A DNA stretch of 59,319 nt from Candidatus Heimdallarchaeota archaeon LC_2 (GTDB taxonomy: Archaea; Asgardarchaeota; Heimdallarchaeia; Heimdallarchaeales; Kariarchaeaceae): the NCBI GenBank assembly GCA_001940725.1, contig MDVR01000016.1, positions 1 to 59,319 of the forward strand, in the 5' to 3' direction. The position numbers were made by a program, and so were the translations under genes. The first letter of the stretch is position 1; every line of letters starts with the position of its first letter. The notes beneath the pieces were generated by a model that was given only the letters and a program-made list of their open reading frames with translations, was not told where the DNA came from and searched no databases. This document shows positions 48,706 to 58,264 of this stretch, piece after piece.

Positions 48706-49227
48706 TCAACTGAGTAGATTTACGATCTTATTTTCACTATCCACAAATGATCTATCCAGTCCTATTTGTCGACCAGACCTTGAAAGAAAAAATAATACAT
48801 GAGGGAAAAATATGATGGGATAAGTCCATATCCATTGATCCCATCCTAAAGTTAGAATGAATAAACTGATTGTCATTAAACCCCCTATTACAGACCCTGC
48901 TCTTGTAAATAATCCTAATCCTAATGATATTCCAATAAACAATTCGGTTAAAATAACAAGGAAAACAATTATATCAACATTTTGAATTAAAATATTTTCA
49001 ATGAATTTTTCAACAAATGAATAGGGATGTGTAACCCTCATGTAATTTAATTCGCTCAGAAACTCGTCATGGTCTTTGTACATATCGTCATCTCTTCGAA
49101 TTACTTTAGCCATTCCTTGGCTAAACCAAACCATAGCAAAGAGAGTCCTCATTATTATAATACCAATTAGATCTTGATTTCTAGATGATTCTGATAGATT
49201 TTCCGGTAATAACTGGACTTTATTCAT
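48706..49227 (-). CDS. DoxX-like membrane protein
   Basis: A 173-residue protein with four helices and the DoxX pattern FAMVWFSQGMAKV and LTELFIGISLGLGLFTRAG. DoxX/DoxD proteins include subunits of thiosulfate:quinone oxidoreductase. Its place beside a TsuA-like thiosulfate channel supports a sulfur role. Confidence 0.75.
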   Translation of the reverse strand: MNKVQLLPENLSESSRNQDLIGIIIMRTLFAMVWFSQGMAKVIRRDDDMYKDHDEFLSELNYMRVTHPYSFVEKFIENILIQNVDIIVFLVILTELFIGISLGLGLFTRAGSVIGGLMTISLFILTLGWDQWIWTYPIIFFPHVLFFLSRSGRQIGLDRSFVDSENKIVNLLS

Positions 49228-49283
49228 ATATTATCATCAATATTACTTTATTTATAAATTAAGTTTGATATTACGGATTGATT

Positions 49284-50207
49284 TTAATCATTAGTACAGA
49301 CCATACCATCCATTCTACAGGTCCAACAAGCCATGTCTCTCATAGCATAGGGTTTCTCTGTATCAGACAGAGTTTCACCCATTTTAGCAGAATCCACGTT
49401 CACCAATATTGGACAAACCCAAACACCTCGTTCTGTGACCATTCTACATTTAGAACATTGTAAATTGTTAAAATCATAATCATCGAAACATTCCTCAGTA
49501 AATAACTCATCAGAACCGTATCCTCGGTCTCTTGTTACTTCTCTACCTATCCTTAAAGGAGGTAATATTTTCAATATTTGATTTTCTTTTGGTATACCAT
49601 GATTTACTAATAATTGGATGAATTGATCCTCAACTTTTTTCTCACTTAGAAGGGACCATGATCTCATTGTTGTAACTATTGGATTGAAACCTTGATTAAC
49701 CAAATTTTGGATTCCAATTGTTGCTCTTTCAAACGCTTTTTTTCCTCTTATTTTATCATTTGATTCTGGGGTTGCTCCATCTAGTGAAACTCGGAATACT
49801 AATTTGTTGGAACTATTTTCTTGAATTTTTGATAATTCCAAAGCTTTTTTCTTTGTAATTTTTGTAGCATTAGTTAGTACAGTTGTATTTCCATGTTTTA
49901 AGGAATTTTCAAACATTTGAAGTAAATTTGGATTTATAAATGGTTCTCCACCAGTAAAATAAATGTCCAATTTCTTATAATTTTTGGAAACTGCCTCATC
50001 TAATTTTGCATTGAATGTTTCCATAGATAACAACGGATGTTGATTTGCTGTGGGGCTTGATTCTACATAACAATGAGTGCATGAAAGATTGCACTTACTT
50101 CCAGTATAGAACCATAATACAAATTCTTTATGGGTTTTTGAGAGAAATGGAACATCATAGATATGTTCTTGGTATTTGGGGATGATATCGATGCTCTGTT
50201 GCTCCAC
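49284..50207 (-). CDS. Radical SAM protein with SPASM-like C-terminus
   Basis: A 307-residue enzyme with the 4Fe-4S motif CNLSCTHCYVES and YFTGGEPFINP. The Cys-rich C-terminus (CFDDYDFNNLQCSKCR, WVCPILV, CWTCRMDGMVC) could hold auxiliary clusters, as in peptide-modifying SPASM enzymes. No obvious peptide substrate gene is adjacent. It appears to start the radical SAM-DoxX-TsuA operon. Confidence 0.82.
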   Translation of the reverse strand: MEQQSIDIIPKYQEHIYDVPFLSKTHKEFVLWFYTGSKCNLSCTHCYVESSPTANQHPLLSMETFNAKLDEAVSKNYKKLDIYFTGGEPFINPNLLQMFENSLKHGNTTVLTNATKITKKKALELSKIQENSSNKLVFRVSLDGATPESNDKIRGKKAFERATIGIQNLVNQGFNPIVTTMRSWSLLSEKKVEDQFIQLLVNHGIPKENQILKILPPLRIGREVTRDRGYGSDELFTEECFDDYDFNNLQCSKCRMVTERGVWVCPILVNVDSAKMGETLSDTEKPYAMRDMACWTCRMDGMVCTND

Positions 50208-50283
50208 AAAAATTAATTTATAATAGACTTTAAGTTGTTTATGATATACGAATTTAACAATTTTGTTATTTGTAAGTCAATGA

Positions 50284-51627
50284 TTAATTCTTTGAATTAT
50301 CAAAAAAATTCTTGGTACAAACTTCAAATTCGTTTAGAATATCATCTATATTATATTCTGTTAGATTTCCATCCCTCATCTTCCATTTTCCATTAATCAT
50401 TACGTCACTAACATCTTGCTGATTTGCCGAATATACAATTGTCGAAACTATTGATTGTAAATTCAAAATTGGTCTCAAATGTGGTTTGTTAAGATTAATA
50501 AAGGTCAAGTCAGCCTTATTCCCTTTTTTTATTGTCCCAATATCCTTCCATCCTAACACATCAGCCCCTCCTGCTGTTGCCATCATTAACAATTTATCTG
50601 CTGAAAGCAGGGATGGATCATTATACAAACTTTTTTGGGTTAAACTACTCATTTTCATGGTCTCAAACATACTAAACCCATTATTTGCTGCAGGGCCATC
50701 TGTTCCCAAACTAATTTTCAATCCATTTGCGGACATTTCTTTTATTCTTGGTATTCCATTCCCAAGTTTCATATTAGAAATTGTATTGATTGATACACCG
50801 ACATTTTTCTGTAGTATTAATTGTAAATCCTCATCATTACATTCAACAGCGTGAGCTGCAATTAGATCAACATCCAGTATTCCTATCGAGTCTAAATATT
50901 GAGTAGGCGTTTTTATTGAATCAGAAAATTCAAATCCCTTGTCTTTAGAAAATTCACTTATTAATTGCATTTCAAGTTTTGATTCGGCTAAATGTGTATG
51001 GATCTTCAAATTTGGACAATTAGATTTTGAATTGTAAGAATTCTTGTAATTTAAAATTTCCGTATAATCGTCAGGAGTGACGGTATATGGTGCGTGTGGA
51101 TTAATACTAATTCTCGACATATCATCATTATTTCCATGCCAATCATTAACCAGTTTCTCAGATGAACTTAAATCAGACACACCAGAAATAATGGGTGGTC
51201 CAGACATTAATCTAACGCCAATTTCTTTAAAGGCAATTAATTCATTTTTAGGATACCAATACATGGAATTTACAGTTGTAGTCCCAGACAAGATTAATTC
51301 TATTGCAGCTAATTTGGCACCTATTTCGACCTCCTTTCCAGATAATTTTGCTTCCATTGGCCAAATGTATTCATTTAACCACCGATTTAAAGGAACATCA
51401 TCTGCGTATCCTCTAAATAAAGTCATCGCAGTATGTGAATGGGTATTTATGAAGCCTGGAATTACAACATGATTCGGAAATTCTAGTACTTCTCTATCCT
51501 TAATCTCTAGATTATTTCCAATATCAGTTATTTTATTTCCATCAATTAATATTATCCCGTTTTCAATAATGATTACCTTGTTTTCTTGATAAGTAACAAT
51601 ATACCTGATTTTTAATGCGTAGTTCAT
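50284..51627 (-). CDS. mtaD: MTA/SAH (5'-deoxyadenosine-type) deaminase
   Basis: A 447-residue amidohydrolase: PGFINTHSHTAMTLFRGYADD near residue 60 gives the first metal His pair and the substrate loop, with HTHLAES, DLIAAHAVEC and LGTDGPAANNGFSMFETMK downstream. It deaminates methylthioadenosine, S-adenosylhomocysteine or 5'-deoxyadenosine to the inosine forms. It is divergent from a phosphorylase that could act on the product. Confidence 0.87.
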   Translation of the reverse strand: MNYALKIRYIVTYQENKVIIIENGIILIDGNKITDIGNNLEIKDREVLEFPNHVVIPGFINTHSHTAMTLFRGYADDVPLNRWLNEYIWPMEAKLSGKEVEIGAKLAAIELILSGTTTVNSMYWYPKNELIAFKEIGVRLMSGPPIISGVSDLSSSEKLVNDWHGNNDDMSRISINPHAPYTVTPDDYTEILNYKNSYNSKSNCPNLKIHTHLAESKLEMQLISEFSKDKGFEFSDSIKTPTQYLDSIGILDVDLIAAHAVECNDEDLQLILQKNVGVSINTISNMKLGNGIPRIKEMSANGLKISLGTDGPAANNGFSMFETMKMSSLTQKSLYNDPSLLSADKLLMMATAGGADVLGWKDIGTIKKGNKADLTFINLNKPHLRPILNLQSIVSTIVYSANQQDVSDVMINGKWKMRDGNLTEYNIDDILNEFEVCTKNFFDNSKN

Positions 51628-51812
51628 GGCTTATCAAGAAAACCACTGCTCTAATATATTGACTTACTGAAATAAAATAATTGAAGAAGATTGAGCATTT
51701 CCGATGATAAATTCTTCAAATAAAAATTATTTTCATTTAATCTTAATACCAATGTCCTAAATCTATTTTGTTCATTAATAAAATTTTTAATTTCAAGTAA
51801 CTTCATAATATC

Positions 51813-52565
51813 ATGATTTGTGTAATTGGTGGTTCCGGTTTTTATAATTTTTTAGAAGATGTAGAAAATAAAATAATAGAAACCCCATTTGGAGAAGTTT
51901 CAGTTGAAGTTGGAAAAATACAGAACAAAGATGTAATCTTTCTTCCCAGACATGGAAAAAGACACAGTATTGCACCCGATCAGATTAACTACAGAGCAAA
52001 TATTTTTACCGCTCATCTCTTAAAAACAGAAATGATTTTCGCAACCAATGCAGTAGGAAGCATTAGACAAAGTATTTCTCCTGGTTCATTTGTTACGCCA
52101 GATCATATCATAGATCTAACTCATGGACGGAAATCAACTTTTTTTGATGGTACAGGTCTTTCATTAACCACAATTAAAGGGAAAAAACTAAGTGGAGTAG
52201 TTCATGTGGATGTGTCCGATTTATTTGATTTGAAATTAAGAAATTTAATAAAACAAAGTGGATTAAAATTAGGGATGAAAATACTAGAACAAGGAACTCT
52301 AGTTGTGACAAATGGCCCTCGATTTGAATCACCCGCAGAAATTAAAGCCTATGGACTCTGGGGTGGTGATTTTGTAGGTATGACTTCAGCTCCAGAGGCA
52401 TTTTTGGCAAAAGAATTGGGTATTCCATATGCAACTTTGGCTGTAATTACTAATTATGCCGCTGGATTACAAAGCAATGTCACAGCAGATGAAGTATTTG
52501 AGTTATTTAAAAGTAAAATAAATGATGTTAAGAGCATAATTAAAAAAGCAATTATTGCTAGTTGA
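51813..52565 (+). CDS. mtnP: Methylthio-purine nucleoside phosphorylase (MTAP/MTIP family)
   Basis: A 250-residue PNP-superfamily enzyme: CVIGGSGFYNF, PRHGKRHSIAPDQINYRANI, TNAVGSI and NGPRFESPAEI. In the purine pocket the sequence reads VITNYAAG (Asn214), whereas adenine-specific enzymes have Asp here. Asn favours 6-oxopurines, so methylthioinosine is the likelier substrate, as inferred also from the deaminase next door. It yields methylthioribose-1-phosphate plus hypoxanthine. Confidence 0.87.
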   Translation: MICVIGGSGFYNFLEDVENKIIETPFGEVSVEVGKIQNKDVIFLPRHGKRHSIAPDQINYRANIFTAHLLKTEMIFATNAVGSIRQSISPGSFVTPDHIIDLTHGRKSTFFDGTGLSLTTIKGKKLSGVVHVDVSDLFDLKLRNLIKQSGLKLGMKILEQGTLVVTNGPRFESPAEIKAYGLWGGDFVGMTSAPEAFLAKELGIPYATLAVITNYAAGLQSNVTADEVFELFKSKINDVKSIIKKAIIAS

Positions 52566-52716
52566 ACAAAATTTGTTATTTCAAAATTTTTGTTTTCCGT
52601 CAAAACCGCTTACTGAGATATCAAAGAGACTGTCAAGGAGCCTTAAATCAAAGTTTAATTATATATTTAGCAATTCTCCTAAATGTTTTTAATATTACAA
52701 AAAATATTTTTTACAG

Positions 52717-53064
52717 ATGCGCGGAAATGAATTAGATGATGTTCTGAATAATACATTAAATGCAATGGCAGAAGTAGCCAAGGAAAATGGAATTATTTCA
52801 TATCAGGAATTTGAAATTTTAAAGCAGGTAAGATATGATGTAAATGATTATCAAAACGCTTTGAAGAAGGCATTGGATGATGGTATTATAACATCAGATG
52901 AAAATCAGATATTAACAAAGATGAAGGATGATATTCTCAAGAATGTGATTACAGTTGCAAATTTTGATAAAATCGTTGATGATGAAGAAAAAGGCATGAT
53001 AAAGAAAATTACTGAAATTATAAATGTGTATTTTTCTGAAGTAGAGGATACGGGTAAAAGATAA
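52717..53064 (+). CDS. Small acidic helical protein, TerB-like, paralogue
   Basis: A 115-residue helical protein with the same half-site as the one at 11734-12069: ENGIISYQEFEIL, DDGIITSDENQIL and FDKIVDDEEKGMI. The spacing and order match, so the two are paralogues. The function is unknown. It lies between the phosphorylase and an aldehyde dehydrogenase with no overlap. Confidence 0.65.
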   Translation: MRGNELDDVLNNTLNAMAEVAKENGIISYQEFEILKQVRYDVNDYQNALKKALDDGIITSDENQILTKMKDDILKNVITVANFDKIVDDEEKGMIKKITEIINVYFSEVEDTGKR

Positions 53065-53184
53065 AAATAAATTCTTATTAAGAATCGTAGTTATCTGTTT
53101 TTGAGCTCAAAATTTCATATCCGAGTTTTCAAATTCACATAATTTTTATTTAAAACTTATAGTTCAAATCCAAATCATTGAAAC

Positions 53185-54561
53185 ATGAAATTTGTAACTA
53201 TCAATCCCACAACTGAGCAGACTATTGCAGAATATGAGATAATGAGTTATGGTACTATAGGTGAAATTTTAGAAGCCGCACATGTAGGTTTTACATCATG
53301 GAAAAGCACATCTATGGATGAAAGAAAGTTACTGTTTCGAAGTTTAGCAGATGTTCTTCGCTTAAGGAGTGATGAATTTGCTAAATTAATGGTAACTGAA
53401 ATGGGTAAACCAATAAAACAAGCTATTGCCGAAGTAGAAAAATGTGCTTGGACTTGTGAGGTATACGCAGAAAAGGCTGATGAGTGGTTAGAATCTGAAA
53501 ATGTTACGGCAGATGGAAAAGAACACAAAGTTATTTTTCAACCCCTTGGTGTCATTCTTGCTGTTATGCCTTGGAATTTTCCATTCTGGCAAGTATTTAG
53601 ATTTGCGATTCCTTCAATTATGGTAGGAAACACTGCAATTCTTAAACATTCAAATAATGTTCCTGGTTGTTCTTTAGCCATAGCTGAAGCTTTTACTCAG
53701 GCAGGTTTCCCTAAAGGTGTGTTCACTTCAGTTCTAGCTGATCATGAGCAAGTAGGGGAAATCTTAGAATCTGACTATGTTCAAGGAGTCTCACTTACCG
53801 GAAGTACATATGCTGGATCGAAAATAGCTGAAACAGCTGGTAAAAACCTAAAAAAAGTTGTTCTGGAATTAGGTGGCTCAGATCCATTCATTATTTTGGA
53901 AGATGCGGATTTGGATTTTGTTGTGAAGAATGCTGTATTTGGAAGAACACAAAATAATGGACAGAGTTGTATTGCAGCTAAAAGATTTATTGTTCATGAA
54001 TCGATTGCATCAGACTTCAGTGGTTTATTTGCAAAAGCTTTGACCAATCTAAAAGTAGGAGATCCAATGGATCCAGATGTAGATATTGGACCAATGGCAA
54101 ATGTTGGAGAATACAATTTAATAAAAGAACAACTTAAAGATGCAATTGAACAAGAAGGCATAATTTTGGCGGGTGGTGAGATACCAGACAAAGCGGGATA
54201 TTTTGTTGAACCAACTTTAGTTACAAATACAAACTCAAACATGAAAATTGTAAAAGAAGAGGTATTTGGTCCAGTCGCACCTGTTATTACATTTTCATCT
54301 GATGTAGAGGCAATAAAATTGGCAAATAATACAGAATTCGGACTTGGGGGGTCCATATGGGGTGCAGATGAAGTGCGAACTCGAGCGATTGCTGCAGAGT
54401 TGGAATGTGGAAGTGTATTCATTAATTCCATTGTGAAATCAGATCCGAGAATGCCATTTGGGGGCGTAAAGAAAAGTGGAATGGGACGAGAATTATCAAA
54501 ATACGGATTGAAAGAATTTGTAAATGTGAAGGCAATCAACATTTATTCTCATCAACCATGA
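53185..54561 (+). CDS. gabD: Aldehyde dehydrogenase, succinate-semialdehyde type
   Basis: A 458-residue NAD(P)-dependent enzyme: VMPWNFPFWQ, LELGGSDPFIILEDADL (catalytic Glu) and NGQSCIAAKRF (catalytic Cys). It lacks the extra N-terminal ~20-30 residues of long ALDHs, like the YneI/Sad-type succinate-semialdehyde dehydrogenases. It oxidises an aldehyde to the acid. It is adjacent to, but not obviously linked with, the phosphorylase. Confidence 0.87.
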   Translation: MKFVTINPTTEQTIAEYEIMSYGTIGEILEAAHVGFTSWKSTSMDERKLLFRSLADVLRLRSDEFAKLMVTEMGKPIKQAIAEVEKCAWTCEVYAEKADEWLESENVTADGKEHKVIFQPLGVILAVMPWNFPFWQVFRFAIPSIMVGNTAILKHSNNVPGCSLAIAEAFTQAGFPKGVFTSVLADHEQVGEILESDYVQGVSLTGSTYAGSKIAETAGKNLKKVVLELGGSDPFIILEDADLDFVVKNAVFGRTQNNGQSCIAAKRFIVHESIASDFSGLFAKALTNLKVGDPMDPDVDIGPMANVGEYNLIKEQLKDAIEQEGIILAGGEIPDKAGYFVEPTLVTNTNSNMKIVKEEVFGPVAPVITFSSDVEAIKLANNTEFGLGGSIWGADEVRTRAIAAELECGSVFINSIVKSDPRMPFGGVKKSGMGRELSKYGLKEFVNVKAINIYSHQP

Positions 54562-54592
54562 ACAAAAAAGTTAGTATTTCAATTGAGAAGTG

Positions 54593-54613
54593 GTGAAATT
54601 TCTACAATTTCAC
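54593..54613. terminator. Hairpin downstream of the aldehyde dehydrogenase
   Basis: GTGAAATT and AATTTCAC pair across a TCTAC loop, about 30 bases after the stop. No T-run follows, so it may be a terminator-like structure or the edge of the degraded segment beyond it. Confidence 0.3.
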
Positions 54614-54684
54614 TTACAATATACTGTCATCCTGTTTATATTAGATGAGTGTGATAATAAAGTGAGACTAGGTCGATTTCTTAA

Positions 54685-55042
54685 ACCAATAAGGATTTTA
54701 AGAATACACCGAAGGCTGGATCTCGTAAGAGAAAAGGAAGTCCATATACAGTAAAAAAGAAAGTAGCGATTTTCTGTTCCTGTATCCGTCGTTACGAGCT
54801 GCTAGTCAGATTATCAAATCTTGATGGATGTTCGAGAATGATCTTGCGATGGTCAAAAAGTATGAAAATCCCATCTTGGTCGAGTTAGCTTACTCGAATA
54901 AGCCAAGTGGAAGGAAGCAATACTCTCCTTGCGGAGACAAGTATTATACTATTCCAGTGTGGCAACTGGTAGATACGGTGACGTTTGTATTATATTCGCT
55001 GAACATACAAGAAAAGTTAATTTTTCAGATCATGAAATACTG
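54685..55042 (+). pseudogene. Frameshifted open frame, possible helix-turn-helix transposase relic
   Basis: This is the only substantial coding trace in the 597-base gap between aldehyde dehydrogenase and Nop5. One frame (54685 to a stop near 54887) reads ...RKRKGSPYTVKKKVAIF and ...SNLDGCSRMILRWSK. A second (about 54828-55042) continues KKYENPILVELAYSNKPSG. Joining them near 54855 gives a natural-looking RWSKKYENP, implying one indel. The base composition looks slightly richer in G and C than the flanks. The HTH-like part suggests a decayed insertion element, but no family, terminal repeats or target duplication are visible. Confidence 0.35.
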
Positions 55043-55158
55043 ACTATCTTAACAACTTGCAATTTTCACTTTGAGAACATTCTATCATACTTTTTTATCA
55101 TTTAATATAAGCAAACTAAAATGATAATGAAAATAATCTGATAGTGGAAGGTTAGTAG

Positions 55159-56337
55159 ATGACCCTAATAATAGTCGCTCACTCATCAATTGTTACTGCT
55201 CTACTTGATGAGAGCGGATCAATTCAACAAGTTTATGATGATTTGGATGATAATGTTGCAAATGGGATTCAAGATTTACAAAAAGGTAAAGAATCAGCTG
55301 TCGTTACTGATTCTAATAATGTTAGTGAATTTTTAAATCAAAAAGCTATCAAACATTCTCTAGATATGAATAACGAAATTCTTAAGGATTGGCGATTAAA
55401 CCGATTTGAAAAATTATTGGAGAATACAGGTAAAGTTTCCTCGTATGAAGATTATCAATCTTTAGTGAAATCAACATCTAGATTAGAGGCAAGAAATACC
55501 ATTAAACAAGCTGCAGGGAAGAGAGATGAATTAGCAGCTCAAGTTATTCACACAATCGATGACCTTCAAAAAACATTCAATTTGAATGCTAATAGATTAT
55601 ATGAAATATATAGTCTTCATTTTCCCGAACTGGTTGATAATATATCGAATCCTACAACTTTAGCTAAGCTTATTATAGATTATCCTGAACGTAAATCAAT
55701 TACAAGAGAGGCACTTGAAAAATATAAATTGAGTGAAGATAAAATCGAATATATACTTGCATCTGTTGAAAATTCATTAGGAGGGGATTACTCGGTTTCG
55801 GATTTGCATCCAATTATCAAATATGCTGAAGGGATTGTGGAACTCTCAAACCAATTAACCCAGTTAGAAGTTTGGATTGACAAAGAAATGGAAACTATTG
55901 CTCCAAATGTTACAGCTGTAGCTGGTGCAAATGTGAGTGCACGTTTAATCTCAGCTTTTGGTTCCCTAAGAGATCTTGCAATGAAATCGTCCAGCAAAAT
56001 TCAAACTGTGGGTGCAGAAAAAGCATTATACTCTGCATTAAAGAAAAATGGTAGTCCTCCTAAACATGGTATAATCTTTCAGATACCCGAAATTGGTAAT
56101 TCTCCATACTGGTTAAGAGGAAAAATTGCAAGAGCTTACTCTGGGAAGATTGCAATTGCTGCTAGATTAGATACATTTAAAGGAGAATTCTTAGGTACTC
56201 AATTACGAGACGGATTAAGAGAATTAGAAGCTAAACTTAGGGAAAGGTACCCAGTGGCTCCTGTTAAAAAACGAGATGAAAGTAGACAAACTCATCCAAT
56301 GAGAAGACAAAGACGACGAAGGAGGCCACGGAAATGA
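55159..56337 (+). CDS. nop5: Nop5/Nop56-Nop58 C/D-box sRNP core protein
   Basis: A 392-residue protein with a variable N-terminal domain, a coiled-coil (~110-245), and the NOP domain with NVTAVAGANVSARLISAFGSL and KHGIIFQIPEIG. The RNA-binding signature and the basic Arg-rich tail (RRQRRRRRPRK) are both present. It binds fibrillarin and box C/D RNA to direct 2'-O-methylation. Its stop overlaps the fibrillarin start (ATGA). Confidence 0.95.
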   Translation: MTLIIVAHSSIVTALLDESGSIQQVYDDLDDNVANGIQDLQKGKESAVVTDSNNVSEFLNQKAIKHSLDMNNEILKDWRLNRFEKLLENTGKVSSYEDYQSLVKSTSRLEARNTIKQAAGKRDELAAQVIHTIDDLQKTFNLNANRLYEIYSLHFPELVDNISNPTTLAKLIIDYPERKSITREALEKYKLSEDKIEYILASVENSLGGDYSVSDLHPIIKYAEGIVELSNQLTQLEVWIDKEMETIAPNVTAVAGANVSARLISAFGSLRDLAMKSSSKIQTVGAEKALYSALKKNGSPPKHGIIFQIPEIGNSPYWLRGKIARAYSGKIAIAARLDTFKGEFLGTQLRDGLRELEAKLRERYPVAPVKKRDESRQTHPMRRQRRRRRPRK

Positions 56338-57017
56338 CGATTATTAAACCACTGAAGGCCATGGATGGTGTTTATAGGATAGAAGATGTACCTGGGGCAC
56401 ACTTCGCCACTAAGAATTTAATACCTGGTATCAGTGTCTATGGTGAAAGATTGTTCACTGAAGATAATGTAGAATATCGTGAATGGATGCATATAAAATC
56501 TAAACTTGCTTCATCGATGCGAAGAGGGATAAGAGTACCTGAATTAAAATCTGGAACTAATGTACTTTACTTAGGAGCTTCTTCAGGAACAACAGTATCT
56601 CATGTAAGTGATATTGTTGGGGAAAGCGGATTAGTTTTCGCTGTCGAATTTGCTCCTCGGATGGCAAGAGATTTGATGCGATTAGCTGAAAAGAGAGAAA
56701 ATATTATTCCAATTGTTGCAGATGCTCGAAATCCATCAAATTATTCACACATTGTTCATGGAGTAGATTTTCTATTTTGTGATGTGGCTCAACCTAACCA
56801 ATCGGAATTATTTGTTAAAAATGCAGAAGCCTTCCTAAAATCAGATGGCGTGGGCTTAATCGGAATCAAAACAAGAAGTATCTCCCAACGTGAACATCCA
56901 AAAGAAATATTTAGAAAACAGGTTAAATACTTAGAAAGAGGGGGATTCAATACTTTGCGAACTGAAGATATTCATAAATTCCATAAGCACCATATGGTGT
57001 ATTTTGGAAAATGGTAA
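56334..57017 (+). CDS. flpA: Fibrillarin-like rRNA/tRNA 2'-O-methyltransferase
   Basis: A 227-residue methyltransferase with VLYLGASSGTTVSHVSDIVG (motif I), FAVEFAPRMARDL, and DFLFCDVAQPNQ (catalytic Asp region), then GLIGIKTRS with the catalytic Lys. It is translationally coupled to Nop5, its partner in the C/D-box sRNP. Confidence 0.95.
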   Translation: MTIIKPLKAMDGVYRIEDVPGAHFATKNLIPGISVYGERLFTEDNVEYREWMHIKSKLASSMRRGIRVPELKSGTNVLYLGASSGTTVSHVSDIVGESGLVFAVEFAPRMARDLMRLAEKRENIIPIVADARNPSNYSHIVHGVDFLFCDVAQPNQSELFVKNAEAFLKSDGVGLIGIKTRSISQREHPKEIFRKQVKYLERGGFNTLRTEDIHKFHKHHMVYFGKW

Positions 57018-57066
57018 TTTCATAATCGCAATTATAATCAAATCGAAATATCAAATTATAGATACT

Positions 57067-58260
57067 CTAGTAAATCGGTAATGAAGGATCAGCTAATTGA
57101 GCATAAGCATTAATTCCACCCATTAGATTCTTGACGTTGGTAAAACCTAATTTTTTCATTTTAATTAGGACCTTTCCAGATCGCACTCCAGTTTTACAAT
57201 GTAGGATAATTAATTCATTCCTATCTAAATCATCAATCATGGTTTCGACTAAATCTTTTGGTATAAGAATTGCTTCATCAATTTTACTTATTTCTACCTC
57301 GTGAGGTTCTCGTACGTCAACTAGCTTGTATGGTGTATTACTTTCCTTTAATTTTACAAATTCCTTTACTGTGATCAAGTTATCTTGACTTAATTCAACG
57401 CCGGTATCATTCTCAATAGAAGGAACTCCACAAAAATCCTCATAATCGATAAGTTCAGTAATTGTTGGATTAGGGCCACAAATAACACATTCAGGATTTT
57501 TTCGAAGTTTTAATTCTCTAAATTCCATGTCCAATGCATCAATTAACATTAATCTGCTTGCAAGTGATTCACCTTTGCCAATTATTAGTTTAATAATTTC
57601 AGTAGCTTGAATTGTTCCAACTAATCCAGGTAATACCCCAAATACTCCACCTTCAGCACATGAAGGAACTAATCCCGGTGGTGGTGGTTCACTGTAAAGA
57701 CATCTGTAACAGGGTCCATCATCGTAGTTAAACACAGAAATTTGTCCTTCGAATCGAAATATACTCCCATAAACTGATGGTATCCCCAATAGTACACATG
57801 CATCATTTACGAGATATCTCGTTGGGAAATTATCAGTCCCATCGACAACGATATCATACTCTTTGAATATATCTAATGCATTTTCAGAACTCAAAGCTAA
57901 ATTATGAGTAATAACATTAACATAAGGATTAATGTCATTAATAGTCTTTTTTGCTGATTCAATTTTAGGTTTACCCACATCGGTTGTTCTATGTATTATT
58001 TGTCTCTGTAGGTTTGAATAATCTACTACATCAAAATCAACTATTCCTAATGTCCCCACTCCAGCTGCAGCCAAATACATTGCGATAGGACTTCCTAATC
58101 CACCGGCTCCTATTATCAAAACTTTTGCATCACGTAGACGTTTTTGACCTTCAACACCAACTTCTGGCATAATAAGATGTCTTGAATAACGAGTGATTTC
58201 CTTGTGAGTTAAATCTGAATCATTAGAAGATTGTATCAATTTATTAATCACGGATGTCAT
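57067..58260 (-). CDS. moeB: E1-like adenylyltransferase-rhodanese (MoeB/Uba4/MOCS3 type)
   Basis: A 397-residue protein. Residues 1-~265 are an E1-like ThiF domain: nucleotide loop [32 protein letters not shown], zinc CxxC pairs in CYRCLY and CVICGP, and catalytic Cys in VPSCAEGG. The C-terminal ~120 residues are a rhodanese domain with its active Cys in LHCKTGVRSG. This architecture activates a ubiquitin-like protein and converts its C-terminus to a thiocarboxylate. The ubiquitin-like gene lies just upstream, 4 bases away. Confidence 0.93.
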   Translation of the reverse strand: MTSVINKLIQSSNDSDLTHKEITRYSRHLIMPEVGVEGQKRLRDAKVLIIGAGGLGSPIAMYLAAAGVGTLGIVDFDVVDYSNLQRQIIHRTTDVGKPKIESAKKTINDINPYVNVITHNLALSSENALDIFKEYDIVVDGTDNFPTRYLVNDACVLLGIPSVYGSIFRFEGQISVFNYDDGPCYRCLYSEPPPPGLVPSCAEGGVFGVLPGLVGTIQATEIIKLIIGKGESLASRLMLIDALDMEFRELKLRKNPECVICGPNPTITELIDYEDFCGVPSIENDTGVELSQDNLITVKEFVKLKESNTPYKLVDVREPHEVEISKIDEAILIPKDLVETMIDDLDRNELIILHCKTGVRSGKVLIKMKKLGFTNVKNLMGGINAYAQLADPSLPIY

Positions 58261-58264
58261 GATA

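Noticed and set aside
53994..54542. 182-residue antisense frame under aldehyde dehydrogenase
   Set aside because: Low-complexity shadow opposite a well-conserved gene; no recognisable motif.
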